A stretch of DNA of 64,000 bases from Thalassotalea_A litorea. Lineage in GTDB: Bacteria > Pseudomonadota > Gammaproteobacteria > Enterobacterales > Alteromonadaceae. Shown here one piece after another: positions 53,737 to 63,321 of this stretch (positions within the stretch are counted from its first letter, which is position 1; each line of letters begins with the position of its first letter). The notes under the pieces were generated by a model. The model was not told the DNA's origin, searched no databases, and saw nothing but the letters and a program-made list of their open reading frames with translations. The DNA is taken from the NCBI RefSeq assembly GCF_043642205.1, contig NZ_JBHZSG010000013.1, positions 26,825-90,824 of the forward strand, given 5' to 3'. A program made the translations under genes and the position numbers.

Positions 53737-56142
53737 ATGACAACGATAAAACACTCTCAATATGCAGTCGCATTATGCTTGGTGCTTATTCTGAATTTTT
53801 TCAGTCCGTATCTGCATGCACAATCTTCTCCGGTTCCGACTCTGGCACGAACACAACCTTCAGACCGTCCTTCTCATGAATACTTTGTGGCGATCAAAGG
53901 CGGGGTGAGCCTTGGCAGCTATGAGTCAGGCATAAACTGGTATCTGGTAGAGAATATTCAAAGTCAGCCCAGTGAAAATTTGGTTGCGTTTTCCGGGGCG
54001 TCTGCAGGCAGTATAAACAGCATGTTGTCGGCGATTAAGATCTGTTCGAATATTAAAGAGAATCTGCATTCGAACCTGCTGCGCTCCAGCTGGAACATAG
54101 ACATTAGCAATCTCAATCGGCGCAACAATGAAGGATCCTTGTTTAACCGCGAAAGTATCTTTGCAAAAATCACCCAAGATTTATCTCAATATGTCCTCGA
54201 CCCATCCGAATTTGAAATCAACCAAAGTCACCTGGCGCGGCAATATGCCGATAACCTGGCGGTAAATCCGGATCGCGGCAAGGGGCAGAAAGGCTGCAGC
54301 ATTATCACCACCATGTCAGTAACCTTGATGTATCCCTATCAGGAAAAAATCAAAAATTCAGACCAGACAACGGGATACCAGCGCTTCGTTATCCCCATCG
54401 AAGTAACGACCATTAATGGCAAAATCGCCTTTAAAAATGTCTATCTGGATAAATTTAAGGCGGCATTGCCAGAGTTAAGGCCCGATTACTTTATTGCATT
54501 ACCGGAAACAAGTTCTGGCCTGATCAATCCGGACATCGTGTTTGAAGCAATAAAAGCGTCCAGCTCCTTTCCTGTGGCATTTGCGCCGGTTGAATTACCT
54601 TTTTGTATTAGTAAAAAACTAAAAGGACGGACCTGTAAACTTGAATATGCGATGACTTCATTATTTAGTGATGGTGGCTTATTCGACAATTCTCCGATTG
54701 GTGTTTCCGTTGATATCCATGAAATGTATCAACAGCAAAAGGTTCCCACCCAAACAATGCCGCCCTATGTTACACAGCAGCGTATCGTATTTATCCATCC
54801 GGACAATTTGCGTAATGAAAATCCATTGACTGAAGATTCTTTTTCCATCTCTCCCGGAGCGGTAATACAGCAACCGGATCGTGTCGGTCTTTGGGATTAT
54901 CTCTTGTATCTGGGTAATTCGTTTGATACTGCAACCAGTGAGAACTATCGTAAGACGTTGGAAAAAATTCATAGCGACGAAGAGAAATATCATTTTCGCA
55001 TGAGCAGTCGTTATCACAATTTACTTGCGGACTTTCATGCCCATTTTGGCGCGTTTTATTCAGCACATTTTCGCGTACATGACTATCTGACAGGCGTCTA
55101 TGATGGCGCTTATCTATTAAGTTCTTATGCCTGTGAAAAATTTAAAGATGACTCAAAACGTCGCTGTATTCAAAATCAGATGATTAAACGTATTAATAAG
55201 CTTACCAGCGGTGGAGATAGGCAAAACAATTCCAGAAAGTTAACCGCAGAGCAGCAAACGGATAGAGAAAACCAACGTTTTGAGCAGGACTTTTTAAAAC
55301 ATTTATATAACGTCGAATATCGGGCTTCGATGCCGTTAGTGAACGATTATTACCAGAATACCTATATTGCTTTATCTGAAGCATTTAATACGTTTTCAGG
55401 AAAAAATTCTGAGCCGATGACCTTTAGTAATTATATGAATAATCTAAAAGGACTGTCGCGTAAACAATTTAAATCCAAGTCGTTGCAAGACGAACTCTTT
55501 ATTGACTATCCGAGATGGGCGGCTGAACACTTCAAAGTCAGTTATGATAATTTACTTACGATGCAAGAGCAGGCGTCTGATTGCTATAACTGTGAATTTC
55601 GGGTCGAAAACCGAAATCTATTAACGATTTTGCGCATCTCAGAACCGTTTAAAGATTCCTGGGTGGATTATTCCAAAACGGGAACATGGCCATTAAATAG
55701 TTGGTTTTCAGATTGTTGCACCGGGACATTGCGTTTCGGTTTTGGGGCGTTTGAAAATAGTTTATTGTTTTCGGCGGTAGGTCGTACCGACACCCCATTT
55801 GACAATATTACCTTTGATGGCATGGTCACGTTCAATTATCTGGAAGCTGACTTTGAACACGATGGCTATGTTAGCCTTGCGGCCGGGGGGAGTTACCATA
55901 CCGGCTCAATAGTGGTTCCGGTTATTTCTTCTGGCTATGAATATTCTTTTCCCGGTCGCAGTATCTATAAAGAATCCCTGCATGCCGTGTATGTCTCAAC
56001 GGGATTAATCAATGAATTGATCACCATTAAGGCGGCTGTACGCGTTGATAATATTGAAGATTTTGGCGGAATTGCAACGCGAGACAGGGTTCAGCTGCAA
56101 GCGCAGTTTGATGTTTTGCAAATTTTCGAAATGATTTTTTAA
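53737..56142 (+). CDS. Secreted patatin-like phospholipase, large form
   Basis: An 801-aa exported protein with a signal peptide ending near LHAQS (residue 29). The patatin domain is at about 47-330: the oxyanion loop KGGVSLG at 54-60, the nucleophile elbow GASAG at 87-91 (Ser89) and the Asp dyad in DGG at 313-315. The middle is a helical region (about 420-640). The C-terminal 200 residues alternate hydrophobic and polar, with many Gly, Tyr and Phe and a final FEMIF, which would suit an outer-membrane beta-barrel of the PlpD/ExoU-related type D class. That barrel assignment is tentative. Expected action is phospholipid hydrolysis outside the cytoplasm. Confidence 0.84.
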   Translation: MTTIKHSQYAVALCLVLILNFFSPYLHAQSSPVPTLARTQPSDRPSHEYFVAIKGGVSLGSYESGINWYLVENIQSQPSENLVAFSGASAGSINSMLSAIKICSNIKENLHSNLLRSSWNIDISNLNRRNNEGSLFNRESIFAKITQDLSQYVLDPSEFEINQSHLARQYADNLAVNPDRGKGQKGCSIITTMSVTLMYPYQEKIKNSDQTTGYQRFVIPIEVTTINGKIAFKNVYLDKFKAALPELRPDYFIALPETSSGLINPDIVFEAIKASSSFPVAFAPVELPFCISKKLKGRTCKLEYAMTSLFSDGGLFDNSPIGVSVDIHEMYQQQKVPTQTMPPYVTQQRIVFIHPDNLRNENPLTEDSFSISPGAVIQQPDRVGLWDYLLYLGNSFDTATSENYRKTLEKIHSDEEKYHFRMSSRYHNLLADFHAHFGAFYSAHFRVHDYLTGVYDGAYLLSSYACEKFKDDSKRRCIQNQMIKRINKLTSGGDRQNNSRKLTAEQQTDRENQRFEQDFLKHLYNVEYRASMPLVNDYYQNTYIALSEAFNTFSGKNSEPMTFSNYMNNLKGLSRKQFKSKSLQDELFIDYPRWAAEHFKVSYDNLLTMQEQASDCYNCEFRVENRNLLTILRISEPFKDSWVDYSKTGTWPLNSWFSDCCTGTLRFGFGAFENSLLFSAVGRTDTPFDNITFDGMVTFNYLEADFEHDGYVSLAAGGSYHTGSIVVPVISSGYEYSFPGRSIYKESLHAVYVSTGLINELITIKAAVRVDNIEDFGGIATRDRVQLQAQFDVLQIFEMIF

Positions 56143-56355
56143 GTGCGTTAGTCGGTCTTGGTATTGGCCAATTTGTCGGCAAAAAATGACAAGGCAAGAC
56201 AATGTAGAACGGTAAATCGGACAATTAATTTCATAACATTTAGGCTGTGTAATTGTGATGATTTTGTTATGGAACTGTGAGGGATTCGGTCATTTTTTTC
56301 ACCATACTTGGTTTGAACATTTTTACCGGGATATCCCGACCTGATGAGGAAAATA

Positions 56356-57054
56356 ATGATGAAAATGAAATTAGCGGCGGCTCTGGCATCCCTTGCGGTA
56401 ACTGGCAATGCCTGGTCTCAAGACTTGCAAATTACCGTCACCAACTTGACCCAAGGTACATATTTTACCTCGTTTATTATCGCAGCCCACACATCCGATG
56501 CGGTGATGTTTCGCGTTGGTGAATCCGCATCTCCTGAATTGCAGGCGATTGCCGAAGGTGGTGACATTGCCGGTATGGGGACTTTACTAACCAGTGTCAG
56601 CGCCGACTTAGTTGAGAACCCTGCCGGTGGTCTGCTAGCGCCAGGTGCTCGTGTCGAAACCACAATAACGAACACCGAAGGTAACGATTATTTGTCGTTA
56701 GCTTCAATGGTATTGCCCACTAATGATGGCTTTGTCGGACTGGATAGCTGGATGATCCCAACAGAGCCTGGTACCTATACATTTACGCTTGATGCGTATG
56801 ATGCTGGAACCGAAGCCAATGATGAAATCGTCAATGGCGCAGGAATGCCAGGTCAACCAGGAATTCCTGCAGCACCGGGTATGGATGCAGGCACCGGCGC
56901 TACCGGTGTTACCTCAACGGAAGATAATGTCCTGATTCACGTGCACCGCGGCAACCTGGGTGATGACGATTTATCCGGTGGTAAAAGCGATTTGGATAAC
57001 ACCGTTCACCGCTGGTTGAACCCAGTCGCCCGAGTCACTATCGTTGTAAACTAG
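56356..57054 (+). CDS. Secreted spondin-domain protein (paralogue 1)
   Basis: A 232-aa exported protein with a signal peptide ending near AWSQD. The mature chain matches the spondin_N fold: the start LQITVTNLTQGTYFTSF, the FRVGESASPELQAIAEGG block, the TNDGFVGLDS turn and the YDAGTEANDE acidic loop. Spondin domains bind membranes or surfaces and some bind calcium. The start at 56356 has GAGGA 5 nt upstream. It is followed 9 nt later by a second spondin gene and is likely its duplicate. Confidence 0.82.
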   Translation: MMKMKLAAALASLAVTGNAWSQDLQITVTNLTQGTYFTSFIIAAHTSDAVMFRVGESASPELQAIAEGGDIAGMGTLLTSVSADLVENPAGGLLAPGARVETTITNTEGNDYLSLASMVLPTNDGFVGLDSWMIPTEPGTYTFTLDAYDAGTEANDEIVNGAGMPGQPGIPAAPGMDAGTGATGVTSTEDNVLIHVHRGNLGDDDLSGGKSDLDNTVHRWLNPVARVTIVVN

Positions 57055-57063
57055 GAGGCTAGC

Positions 57064-57786
57064 ATGAAAACGAATCAAAACCTTACCCTAAAAGGGGTTG
57101 GTAAAGCCTTTGCAGCATCCTGCTTACTGATCCTGATCAGTGCCTGTCATGATGACGATGATGAAGGTTTAATGCCAGAGCCTGAGCCAATGCAATATCG
57201 CTATCAGGTAGACGTTACTAATTTGACCAATGCCCAACCTATGTCACCATTTGCGGTGGTACTTCACAATGAAGGGATGCTTTGGAATATTGGTGAAAGT
57301 GCAAATGATGCCATGGAAAACCTGGCGGAAAGTGGCGACAACTCACAAGTACTGGACTTAGGTGTTGTTCTGGCGGGTAGCTCCGGCGCCGATATTTTGA
57401 TGCCAGGTAACACTGAAACCATTGACGTAATGGTTACAGATACCGCACCAATGTATTTAAGCGCGGCGACGATGCTGGTCAATACCAATGATGCTTTTAC
57501 GGGAATTAACGCGCTGGATATCAGTCAGTTGACTGCCAACGAAAGTATTTCCATGGTTATGGGTTCTTATGATGCGGGGACGGAAAAAAACAGCGAACTT
57601 GCTGAAACGATTCCAGGTCCTGCAGCCGGTGGGGAAGGTTATAATGCCGAGCGAGATGATGTCGATTTTGTTAGCGCACATCCGGGCGTTGTAACTATGG
57701 ATGATGGCTTAACGCAGTCGGTACTGACGCAAGCGCATCGTTTTGACAACCCTACCATTCGAGTAACCGTGACTCGCATCGAGTGA
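57064..57786 (+). CDS. Spondin-domain lipoprotein (paralogue 2)
   Basis: A 240-aa lipoprotein: lipobox ISAC with Cys28, then an acidic linker rich in Asp. The spondin domain repeats the pattern of the preceding gene (YQVDVTNLTNAQPMSPF, NIGESANDAMENLAESG, TNDAFTGINA and YDAGTEKNSE). Together the two may form a surface-exposed pair, one secreted and one anchored. It precedes a response regulator by 76 nt on the same strand. Confidence 0.82.
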   Translation: MKTNQNLTLKGVGKAFAASCLLILISACHDDDDEGLMPEPEPMQYRYQVDVTNLTNAQPMSPFAVVLHNEGMLWNIGESANDAMENLAESGDNSQVLDLGVVLAGSSGADILMPGNTETIDVMVTDTAPMYLSAATMLVNTNDAFTGINALDISQLTANESISMVMGSYDAGTEKNSELAETIPGPAAGGEGYNAERDDVDFVSAHPGVVTMDDGLTQSVLTQAHRFDNPTIRVTVTRIE

Positions 57787-57862
57787 TAGGCAGTAACCTA
57801 TGGACGGCTTGGTAAGCACAAGTCGTTCGTAGCGTCTGGCTTCTCGGTGTAAAGGGAAGCCA

Positions 57863-58612
57863 ATGACAAAAATACTGGTGGTAGAAGATGACCGGGATAT
57901 CGCCCGGTTAATTGACGTTCAATTACAGGAAATAGCTTGTGAGGTGTCATTGGCCTTTGATGGCGCATCCGGTTTAAAAGCTGCCCAATCGCAACCTTTT
58001 GATCTCTTGATTCTTGATGTCATGCTAGGCGAGGTATCTGGGCTGGACATCTGTCGTCAGATACGACAGCAAAAACCCGAGCAGGCCATATTAATGTTAA
58101 CCTCCAGAAGCTCGGAAACGGATCGGGTTTTAGGGTTAGAACTCGGCGCTGATGATTACATGACCAAACCGTTTAGTGTTCGGGAATTACAAGCCAGAGT
58201 AAGAAGTTTGCTTCGTCGCGTGAATCTGATTAAAGCAGCTCGTCAGGCTCAATGTTTAGTAAATGCAACACAACAAGCGCCAGAGCAAACAAATACGCAA
58301 CCTGTGACAACAATAGGCCAGCTGGAAATCGATCAAAATCGCCACCAAATCCGCATCCATGGTCAAACCCTACAACTGACCTCGACAGAATACGATTTAT
58401 TGTGTTTTCTTGCGTCCCACCCAGGGAAAGTGTTTTCTCGCTCCGAGTTATTAAGTTCCGTATGGGGCTATCATCACAGTGGCTATGAGCATACCGTAAA
58501 CTCGCATATTAACCGCTTGAGAAATAAGCTTGAAGCGGACGTATCGGAGCCAAAAATCGTACAAACCGTTTGGGGCGTTGGATATAAATTTAACGAGCTT
58601 GGCGTTCATTGA
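57863..58612 (+). CDS. OmpR-family response regulator
   Basis: A 249-aa two-domain regulator. The receiver has acidic pocket E8/D9/D10, the phosphoacceptor Asp52 in LLILDVMLG, Thr in LMLTSRSS and Lys in MTKPFS. A linker of about 30 residues rich in Gln precedes the winged helix (GKVFSRSELLSSVWGYHHSGYEHTVNSHI). It lies 52 nt before its sensor kinase. It probably controls the spondin genes upstream or other surface genes, as inferred from synteny. Confidence 0.93.
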   Translation: MTKILVVEDDRDIARLIDVQLQEIACEVSLAFDGASGLKAAQSQPFDLLILDVMLGEVSGLDICRQIRQQKPEQAILMLTSRSSETDRVLGLELGADDYMTKPFSVRELQARVRSLLRRVNLIKAARQAQCLVNATQQAPEQTNTQPVTTIGQLEIDQNRHQIRIHGQTLQLTSTEYDLLCFLASHPGKVFSRSELLSSVWGYHHSGYEHTVNSHINRLRNKLEADVSEPKIVQTVWGVGYKFNELGVH

Positions 58613-58664
58613 ACGACACAGTAAATGGATTTAGGGCTACTTTAAATTCGTGTAGGGATCGCTA

Positions 58665-60137
58665 ATGAAATTATCGTTATATCAGCGCTTATCTTTTAGT
58701 TTAATTGCTTTGTTTGTGGTGATCGCGCTTGGCTTTTATGTATGGAGCGGCAAATTACAAACACAGATGCGATTTGAAGCACAACAACGATTGCATTTGT
58801 CTTTAGCGGCTAATTTGGCCAGAGATAACCCATTGTTACAACAAGGCGAATACGACTACCAAGCCTTGCAAAATCTCTTTCATACCCTAATGGTGTTAGG
58901 GCCTGCGTTTGAATTTTACTTCGTCGATCCCGACGGTAATATTCTCTCCCATTCCGCTGACGAATCACGCATTAACCGTAAAAGTATCGATGTTGTACCG
59001 ATTAATCTGTTAACCCATAATCAGGCCGCATTGCCAATTTTCGGTGATGACCCTCGTCATCCTAACCGAAAAAAAATCTTTTCGGCCGCCCCGGTATTCA
59101 GGGGCGCTGACTTGCAAGGGTATCTCTATGTTATTGTCGCTGGCGAGCGTTATGAAAATATTTTAAATCAAACCCATACTAGCCGAGAAATGCAGGTTTA
59201 TCTGGTGTTTTTAGGGATCGCATTGCTGATGCTGTTGTTGTTGATGCTTGGTTTGTTCCGCTATTTTACTTACCCGATGCGTCGCCTTGCCAGGGAAATG
59301 AAATCGTTTCGTGATTCTGGATTTGAACAGCATAAGCAGTCTATGTACCCCTGGCCCGAAGGCGACAACAATGAAGTCAATCAATTAGGCAATTTGTTTA
59401 ATCAAATGGTGGCTAAGATACAACGACAATTTGAAGCGATAAATGAAAACGATAAAACGCGCAGAGAGTTGATTACCCATATTTCCCATGATTTACGAAC
59501 CCCGATAGCGAATATGCAGGGATATTTAGAGACATTGAGTTTACGAGATTCATTATCAGAGCAACAACAGAAGAGTTTTTTAAACACCGCGCTAACTAAC
59601 GCACAGCAGCTTAATTGTTTGGTGGATCAGTTGTTTGAATTGGCGCATTTAGAAGCGGGCCAGGTATCCGTTAATCTCGAATATTTTAACCTAACCGAAT
59701 TGCTTTACGACGTGGCTGAAAAATTCCGATTGTCGGCAAAAAAACGCGATATTGAGATTTTCGTTGCCCCTGAACAAGGGTATTTTCCGGTGCAATGTGA
59801 CATAGCCAAAATTGAGCGGGTGTTAAGCAACCTTATCGAAAATGCGCTTCGCCATACGGCTAACGGCGGAGAAATTCAGCTGGGTATTGAAGAGGTGGAT
59901 ACTCAACATCTACAGCTATCGGTTTCGGATAACGGCACGGGCATTCGTCAGGAAGAACTTTCCTATATTTTTGATGCCAGATACCGAGCCAGTAATGCTT
60001 CTGAAGATTGCAAGAAACACAATGGTCTGGGGTTAACCATCTGTAAACGGTTGTTGGAAATTCTCAAAACCGATATTCGTGTGTCCAGTGAATTAGGGCA
60101 GGGGACACGTTTCTTTTTCAATTTACGCCGAGCTTAG
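58665..60137 (+). CDS. Sensor histidine kinase partner of the OmpR-type regulator
   Basis: A 490-aa inner-membrane kinase with two membrane segments (about 8-29 and 179-201) flanking a periplasmic sensor of about 150 residues. A HAMP-like linker follows. The DHp box has the phosphoacceptor His275 in HISHDLRTPIAN. The ATPase domain has the N box NLIENALRHTANGG, the G1 box DNGTGI and the GLGLTICKRL box. No PAS domain is evident. The ligand is unknown; the neighbouring genes suggest an envelope or surface cue. Confidence 0.93.
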   Translation: MKLSLYQRLSFSLIALFVVIALGFYVWSGKLQTQMRFEAQQRLHLSLAANLARDNPLLQQGEYDYQALQNLFHTLMVLGPAFEFYFVDPDGNILSHSADESRINRKSIDVVPINLLTHNQAALPIFGDDPRHPNRKKIFSAAPVFRGADLQGYLYVIVAGERYENILNQTHTSREMQVYLVFLGIALLMLLLLMLGLFRYFTYPMRRLAREMKSFRDSGFEQHKQSMYPWPEGDNNEVNQLGNLFNQMVAKIQRQFEAINENDKTRRELITHISHDLRTPIANMQGYLETLSLRDSLSEQQQKSFLNTALTNAQQLNCLVDQLFELAHLEAGQVSVNLEYFNLTELLYDVAEKFRLSAKKRDIEIFVAPEQGYFPVQCDIAKIERVLSNLIENALRHTANGGEIQLGIEEVDTQHLQLSVSDNGTGIRQEELSYIFDARYRASNASEDCKKHNGLGLTICKRLLEILKTDIRVSSELGQGTRFFFNLRRA

Positions 60138-60188
60138 GTAAGCTGTAGACCTTAGTTTGTAGTCAGCATTGAAGAAGAAGTGAAAGTA

Positions 60189-60812
60189 ATGACGGATATA
60201 TTTGCCGATGATCTGGTTGTACTGGATTTTGAGACCACAGGGTTGTCACCGGATAATGGCGATCGTGCCATCGAAATTGGTGCGGTTCGACTAAGAAAAG
60301 GTCGGCCTGTTGAGACTTTTCAGGCATTAATGAATCCTGGTCGCCCAGTAAATAGCTTTATCGAGCAGTATACAGGCATTACCAATACGATGTTGGCCGA
60401 TGCCGCACCAAATGCACAAGTGATGGACGCATTCTGGCAGTTTCTAGGAGATGATAATCTGCTGGCTCACAATGCCTCGTTTGATAAAAAATTTCTCGAT
60501 AGCGAATTTTCACTAATCAATCGAGATTACGGCGGCCAATTTGCCTGCAGTCTGTTAACCTCAAGACGGGTATTTAGTGATGCGCCTAACCATCGTCTTG
60601 GTACCTTAGTTTCCTACAAAAACCTCAATGAATCGGGCAATTTTCACCGCGCGTTATTCGATGCGCAAATGACCGCCAAGCTTTGGGTTTCACTATTGGA
60701 AGAAGTGAGAACCAACCTTGCCATTGACGATATCGACTTTGACCTAATGCAATGCATCAGCAAAGCCTCAAAGCGCGACTGGCAACTCAAAGCCCGACGG
60801 TTTCTGTCTTAA
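60189..60812 (+). CDS. DEDDh 3'-5' exonuclease (DnaQ-like)
   Basis: A 207-aa exonuclease-fold protein. ExoI gives D13 and E15 in VLDFETTGLSP, ExoII has an Asp in HNASFDKKFL and ExoIII has His and Asp in HRALFDAQMTAKL, the DEDDh set. It lacks the extra domains of DNA polymerase III epsilon; closest in size are ExoX- or RNase T-like and stand-alone epsilon-like exonucleases. An alternative GTG start at 60180 is possible. It is followed directly by a 79-bp palindromic repeat. Confidence 0.86.
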   Translation: MTDIFADDLVVLDFETTGLSPDNGDRAIEIGAVRLRKGRPVETFQALMNPGRPVNSFIEQYTGITNTMLADAAPNAQVMDAFWQFLGDDNLLAHNASFDKKFLDSEFSLINRDYGGQFACSLLTSRRVFSDAPNHRLGTLVSYKNLNESGNFHRALFDAQMTAKLWVSLLEEVRTNLAIDDIDFDLMQCISKASKRDWQLKARRFLS

Positions 60813-60818
60813 CCTTAT

Positions 60819-60897
60819 GGGGTCAGAGTCAATTTCGAAAAATAAATAAATCGTAAATTCATAGAGTTAGATGCACTAACTTAATGACTCTGTCCCC
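60819..60897 (+). repeat. 79-bp palindromic repeat unit, copy a
   Basis: Begins GGGGTCAGAGTCAAT and ends AATGACTCTGTCCCC, so its ends are imperfect inverted repeats. The AT-rich middle differs between copies, but total length is 79 bp in all three. It has no coding capacity. It resembles units linked to REP-associated tyrosine transposases. Confidence 0.8.
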
Positions 60898-60931
60898 TAA
60901 ATGAGAAATGTCGGGTATCAGGATGTGACCA

Positions 60932-61633
60932 ATGAAAATAAGCAATAAAAGCTATCAATCTCTCGTCTTTTTGCTCTCACTGTTATTGTTATCAGCATGC
61001 ACTTCGCCAACCGTTCATTTGAATCATCGTTATTTAAATGAATCGGACACCTCTGAACTAACTTATTCCATCCAGCAAAACGAGGACCAGATTGAGCTAA
61101 ATACGCTCCCTTTTCCAGACGACGTAACCGAAACGACAATTCTTTATTCACCGTTTTTACGAGATCCTGAGCTGATTGACAATGTCCGGGAATCACTACA
61201 ACAAACTGGCTATGAAAAAATTACAGTTCGCTCTTTGGTAGCTTCTAATCATTGGTATACGAAAAATACCATTGGCGTGTTTGCCGTTCCGACAGGGACT
61301 TTGCCAAACATAGGCAAGCGAGCAATCGACTTTGCACACCTATACAAAAGTGAAAATTGTGAATCCATGATTCAGTTAACCTTGATGCAGGATGGCAAGT
61401 TTAGCTTGGATGCAGGTAAAAACGAGGATGTTCAAGGTACCTGGAAGGTTACTTCGTATCCGTATTTATTATTAGAAAACCAAGATCCCTATATTCACTT
61501 TTATTTCGAAATTTTTCGTGAAACTGGTTCTGATCAGGTCGGAAAAATAGAGTTTTTGAAACTTAAACCGTTAAGCAATTCCGAGCAAATCGCCTCTTGT
61601 ATTTTATCTTTTGGCTTGAGACATTTTGGCTAA
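60932..61633 (+). CDS. Uncharacterised lipoprotein
   Basis: A 233-aa lipoprotein with lipobox LSAC (Cys23). The mature chain starts with a beta-rich region (HLNHRYLNESDTSELTYSI) and has a stretch with repeated Tyr and Thr (YEKITVRSLVASNHWYTKNTIGVFAVPTG). I do not recognise a family. Its position between a 79-bp repeat and the DUF4382 lipoprotein gene, and its lower GC, hint at recent acquisition. It is likely an outer-membrane lipoprotein of unknown role. Confidence 0.68.
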   Translation: MKISNKSYQSLVFLLSLLLLSACTSPTVHLNHRYLNESDTSELTYSIQQNEDQIELNTLPFPDDVTETTILYSPFLRDPELIDNVRESLQQTGYEKITVRSLVASNHWYTKNTIGVFAVPTGTLPNIGKRAIDFAHLYKSENCESMIQLTLMQDGKFSLDAGKNEDVQGTWKVTSYPYLLLENQDPYIHFYFEIFRETGSDQVGKIEFLKLKPLSNSEQIASCILSFGLRHFG

Positions 61634-61895
61634 ATTGTTGATTTAATCAGCGGACTGTCCAACTTTGAATCAATGTACAAATAATCACATATATGTTTTT
61701 GACATCTACAGGCCGTGTCATATACATTAAACTAATAATGCCCCCCAAAAAAAAATTAAAATCAAAAAAAGTTTCTCTGTTTCATGGTGTGATGTCGCTA
61801 TAGATAGCATACTGATTCATAGAAAATGACCAATTACGTTATCCGAGCCAAACTAATCAACTTGGGATAGCGCTAAAATAATAAAAGGCAAAACT

Positions 61896-62876
61896 ATGTT
61901 TTTTTCTAAAACCAAAATCGCTTTAGCCGCTGCGCTTTCGGCTTCTTTGTCATTAGCTGGTTGTGGCAACGACTCTGATGAATCTTCAACATTTTCACTT
62001 GCTATCAGTGATGCACCGGTAAATGGCGTGAGCAATGTTACTTTGTGCTTTAACCGCGTAGAGCTAAACGGCGAAGGTGGCAAAACCGAATTTATCGTGG
62101 GTGAACACTCTGAAATGATTAACGCCAATAGTGTTTGTCCAGATGCGGTGAACAGTGTTGGTATCAACTTATTGGAATACACCGGCGCGGACGCACTAAC
62201 CTTAATTAATAATATCGAAATTGAAGCCGGTAAATACAATCAAATGCGCTTTGTATTGAGCGAAGGTTCATTTGCCATTAAAGACGCTCAGTACGATGAT
62301 GCGGGCAATGAAATCTCGCCAGAGCAAGAGATTGCTGTTGTTGTTCCGTCTAACGAGTTAAAACTGGATGGCTTTACCGTAGCCCAAGGCGGTAATGTAA
62401 GCTTTACCCTGGAATTTGATCTTCGTAAAGGCATGACAGATCCGGTTGGACAAGATAACTATTTCGTTAAACCACGCGGTGTTCGTTTGGTAGATAATAA
62501 CGAAATTGGTCATATAGAAGGAACGGTTGCTGAACTTGCTTACGATTGTACGCAATTACCGCCTGAAGACACATCATTGCCGACGGCAAGTGTTTATATC
62601 TATAACGGTGCAGACCAAACTGAATTAGGCGATAATACCGCAAACGATGTTGCAGGCAAGGCTCAGCCACTTGCCAGCGCCGGCGTTTTCTATAACGAAG
62701 ACACTAGCATGTATGAATACGAAATTGGTTTCTTGCTGACCGGTGATTACACCTTAGCTTTAAGTTGTGAAACTCAAGATGACCCTGAACTAGATGACGA
62801 GCTAACCTTTGTTGAACAGCAAAATGTATCAATTTTGATAGATGAAACAACTGTAGTAGATTTTTCCGGCAACTAA
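61896..62876 (+). CDS. DUF4382 family lipoprotein
   Basis: A 326-aa lipoprotein with lipobox LAGC (Cys23). The family start FSLAISDAPVNGVSNVTLCFNRVELNG matches DUF4382, followed by the central EAGKYNQMRFVLSEGSF block and FTLEFDLRKGM. A C-terminal beta-sandwich-like part with Cys pairs (YDCTQLPPEDT...LSCETQDDPELDD) follows. The family is common in marine Bacteroidetes and gammaproteobacteria; function is unknown. A terminator follows. Confidence 0.85.
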   Translation: MFFSKTKIALAAALSASLSLAGCGNDSDESSTFSLAISDAPVNGVSNVTLCFNRVELNGEGGKTEFIVGEHSEMINANSVCPDAVNSVGINLLEYTGADALTLINNIEIEAGKYNQMRFVLSEGSFAIKDAQYDDAGNEISPEQEIAVVVPSNELKLDGFTVAQGGNVSFTLEFDLRKGMTDPVGQDNYFVKPRGVRLVDNNEIGHIEGTVAELAYDCTQLPPEDTSLPTASVYIYNGADQTELGDNTANDVAGKAQPLASAGVFYNEDTSMYEYEIGFLLTGDYTLALSCETQDDPELDDELTFVEQQNVSILIDETTVVDFSGN

Positions 62877-62897
62877 TTTTAAATACCGGATACCGAC

Positions 62898-62933
62898 TAA
62901 AGGCCGCGAGCTAACACTCACGGCCTTTTTATT
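62898..62933 (+). terminator. Rho-independent terminator of the DUF4382 gene
   Basis: AAAGGCCG and CGGCCTTT arms with a partly paired loop and a following T-run. Confidence 0.82.
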
Positions 62934-62946
62934 ACCAAAATTTTAT

Positions 62947-63025
62947 GGGGTCAGAGTCAATTACGGAAAATAAAATGCTAATAAATTCTATCGGTTAGAT
63001 GTATTAACTTAATGACTCTGTCCCC
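62947..63025 (+). repeat. 79-bp palindromic repeat unit, copy b
   Basis: Same ends as copy a (GGGGTCAGAGTCAAT and AATGACTCTGTCCCC), 79 bp, same orientation as copy a. It flanks a decayed small gene on the left; copy c flanks it on the right in inverted orientation. Confidence 0.82.
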
Positions 63026-63055
63026 GTTTTGGACCCCGCAAAATCTGACTAATAC

Positions 63056-63274
63056 TTAATCAATTTGGACTACTTCCGGATACTTCTCTGACGCCATTTC
63101 ATGGTATATATCATCCAGGTATCTGGCCAATTGCTCTTCATCAAACTGCTGTTGTGGGATCGCAGGATCCTAAATCCGTCGGCGGATACTGGTTTCGTAC
63201 TCAATAAATAACTGCCATTCTTGGTTTTTTCTGTGCACTGCCATTAAGGTGCCAAAGACATCAAATTTGATCAT
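63056..63274 (-). pseudogene. Broken small gene resembling DUF7661
   Basis: The minus-strand frame from an ATG at 63274 reads MIKFDVFGTLMAVHRKNQEW and so on for 34 codons, meets an in-frame TAG, then continues with 37 more codons (DPAIPQQQFDEEQLARYLDD and further) to a TAA. Joined, the 71 residues look like the DUF7661 family of about 70 aa, a recognition from memory. The amber codon makes it a probable pseudogene. It lies between inverted copies b and c of the 79-bp unit. Codon use on both sides of the stop is alike, which supports recent inactivation. Confidence 0.65.
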
Positions 63275-63321
63275 GCAAGTTTCAATGGTTGCTGTAGATA
63301 AGGGATTAATATCGATAATAA

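Noticed and set aside
63056..63274. TAG read as pyrrolysine or suppressed amber in the DUF7661-like frame
   Set aside because: No sign of amber suppression or pyl genes in the window; plain nonsense mutation is simpler.
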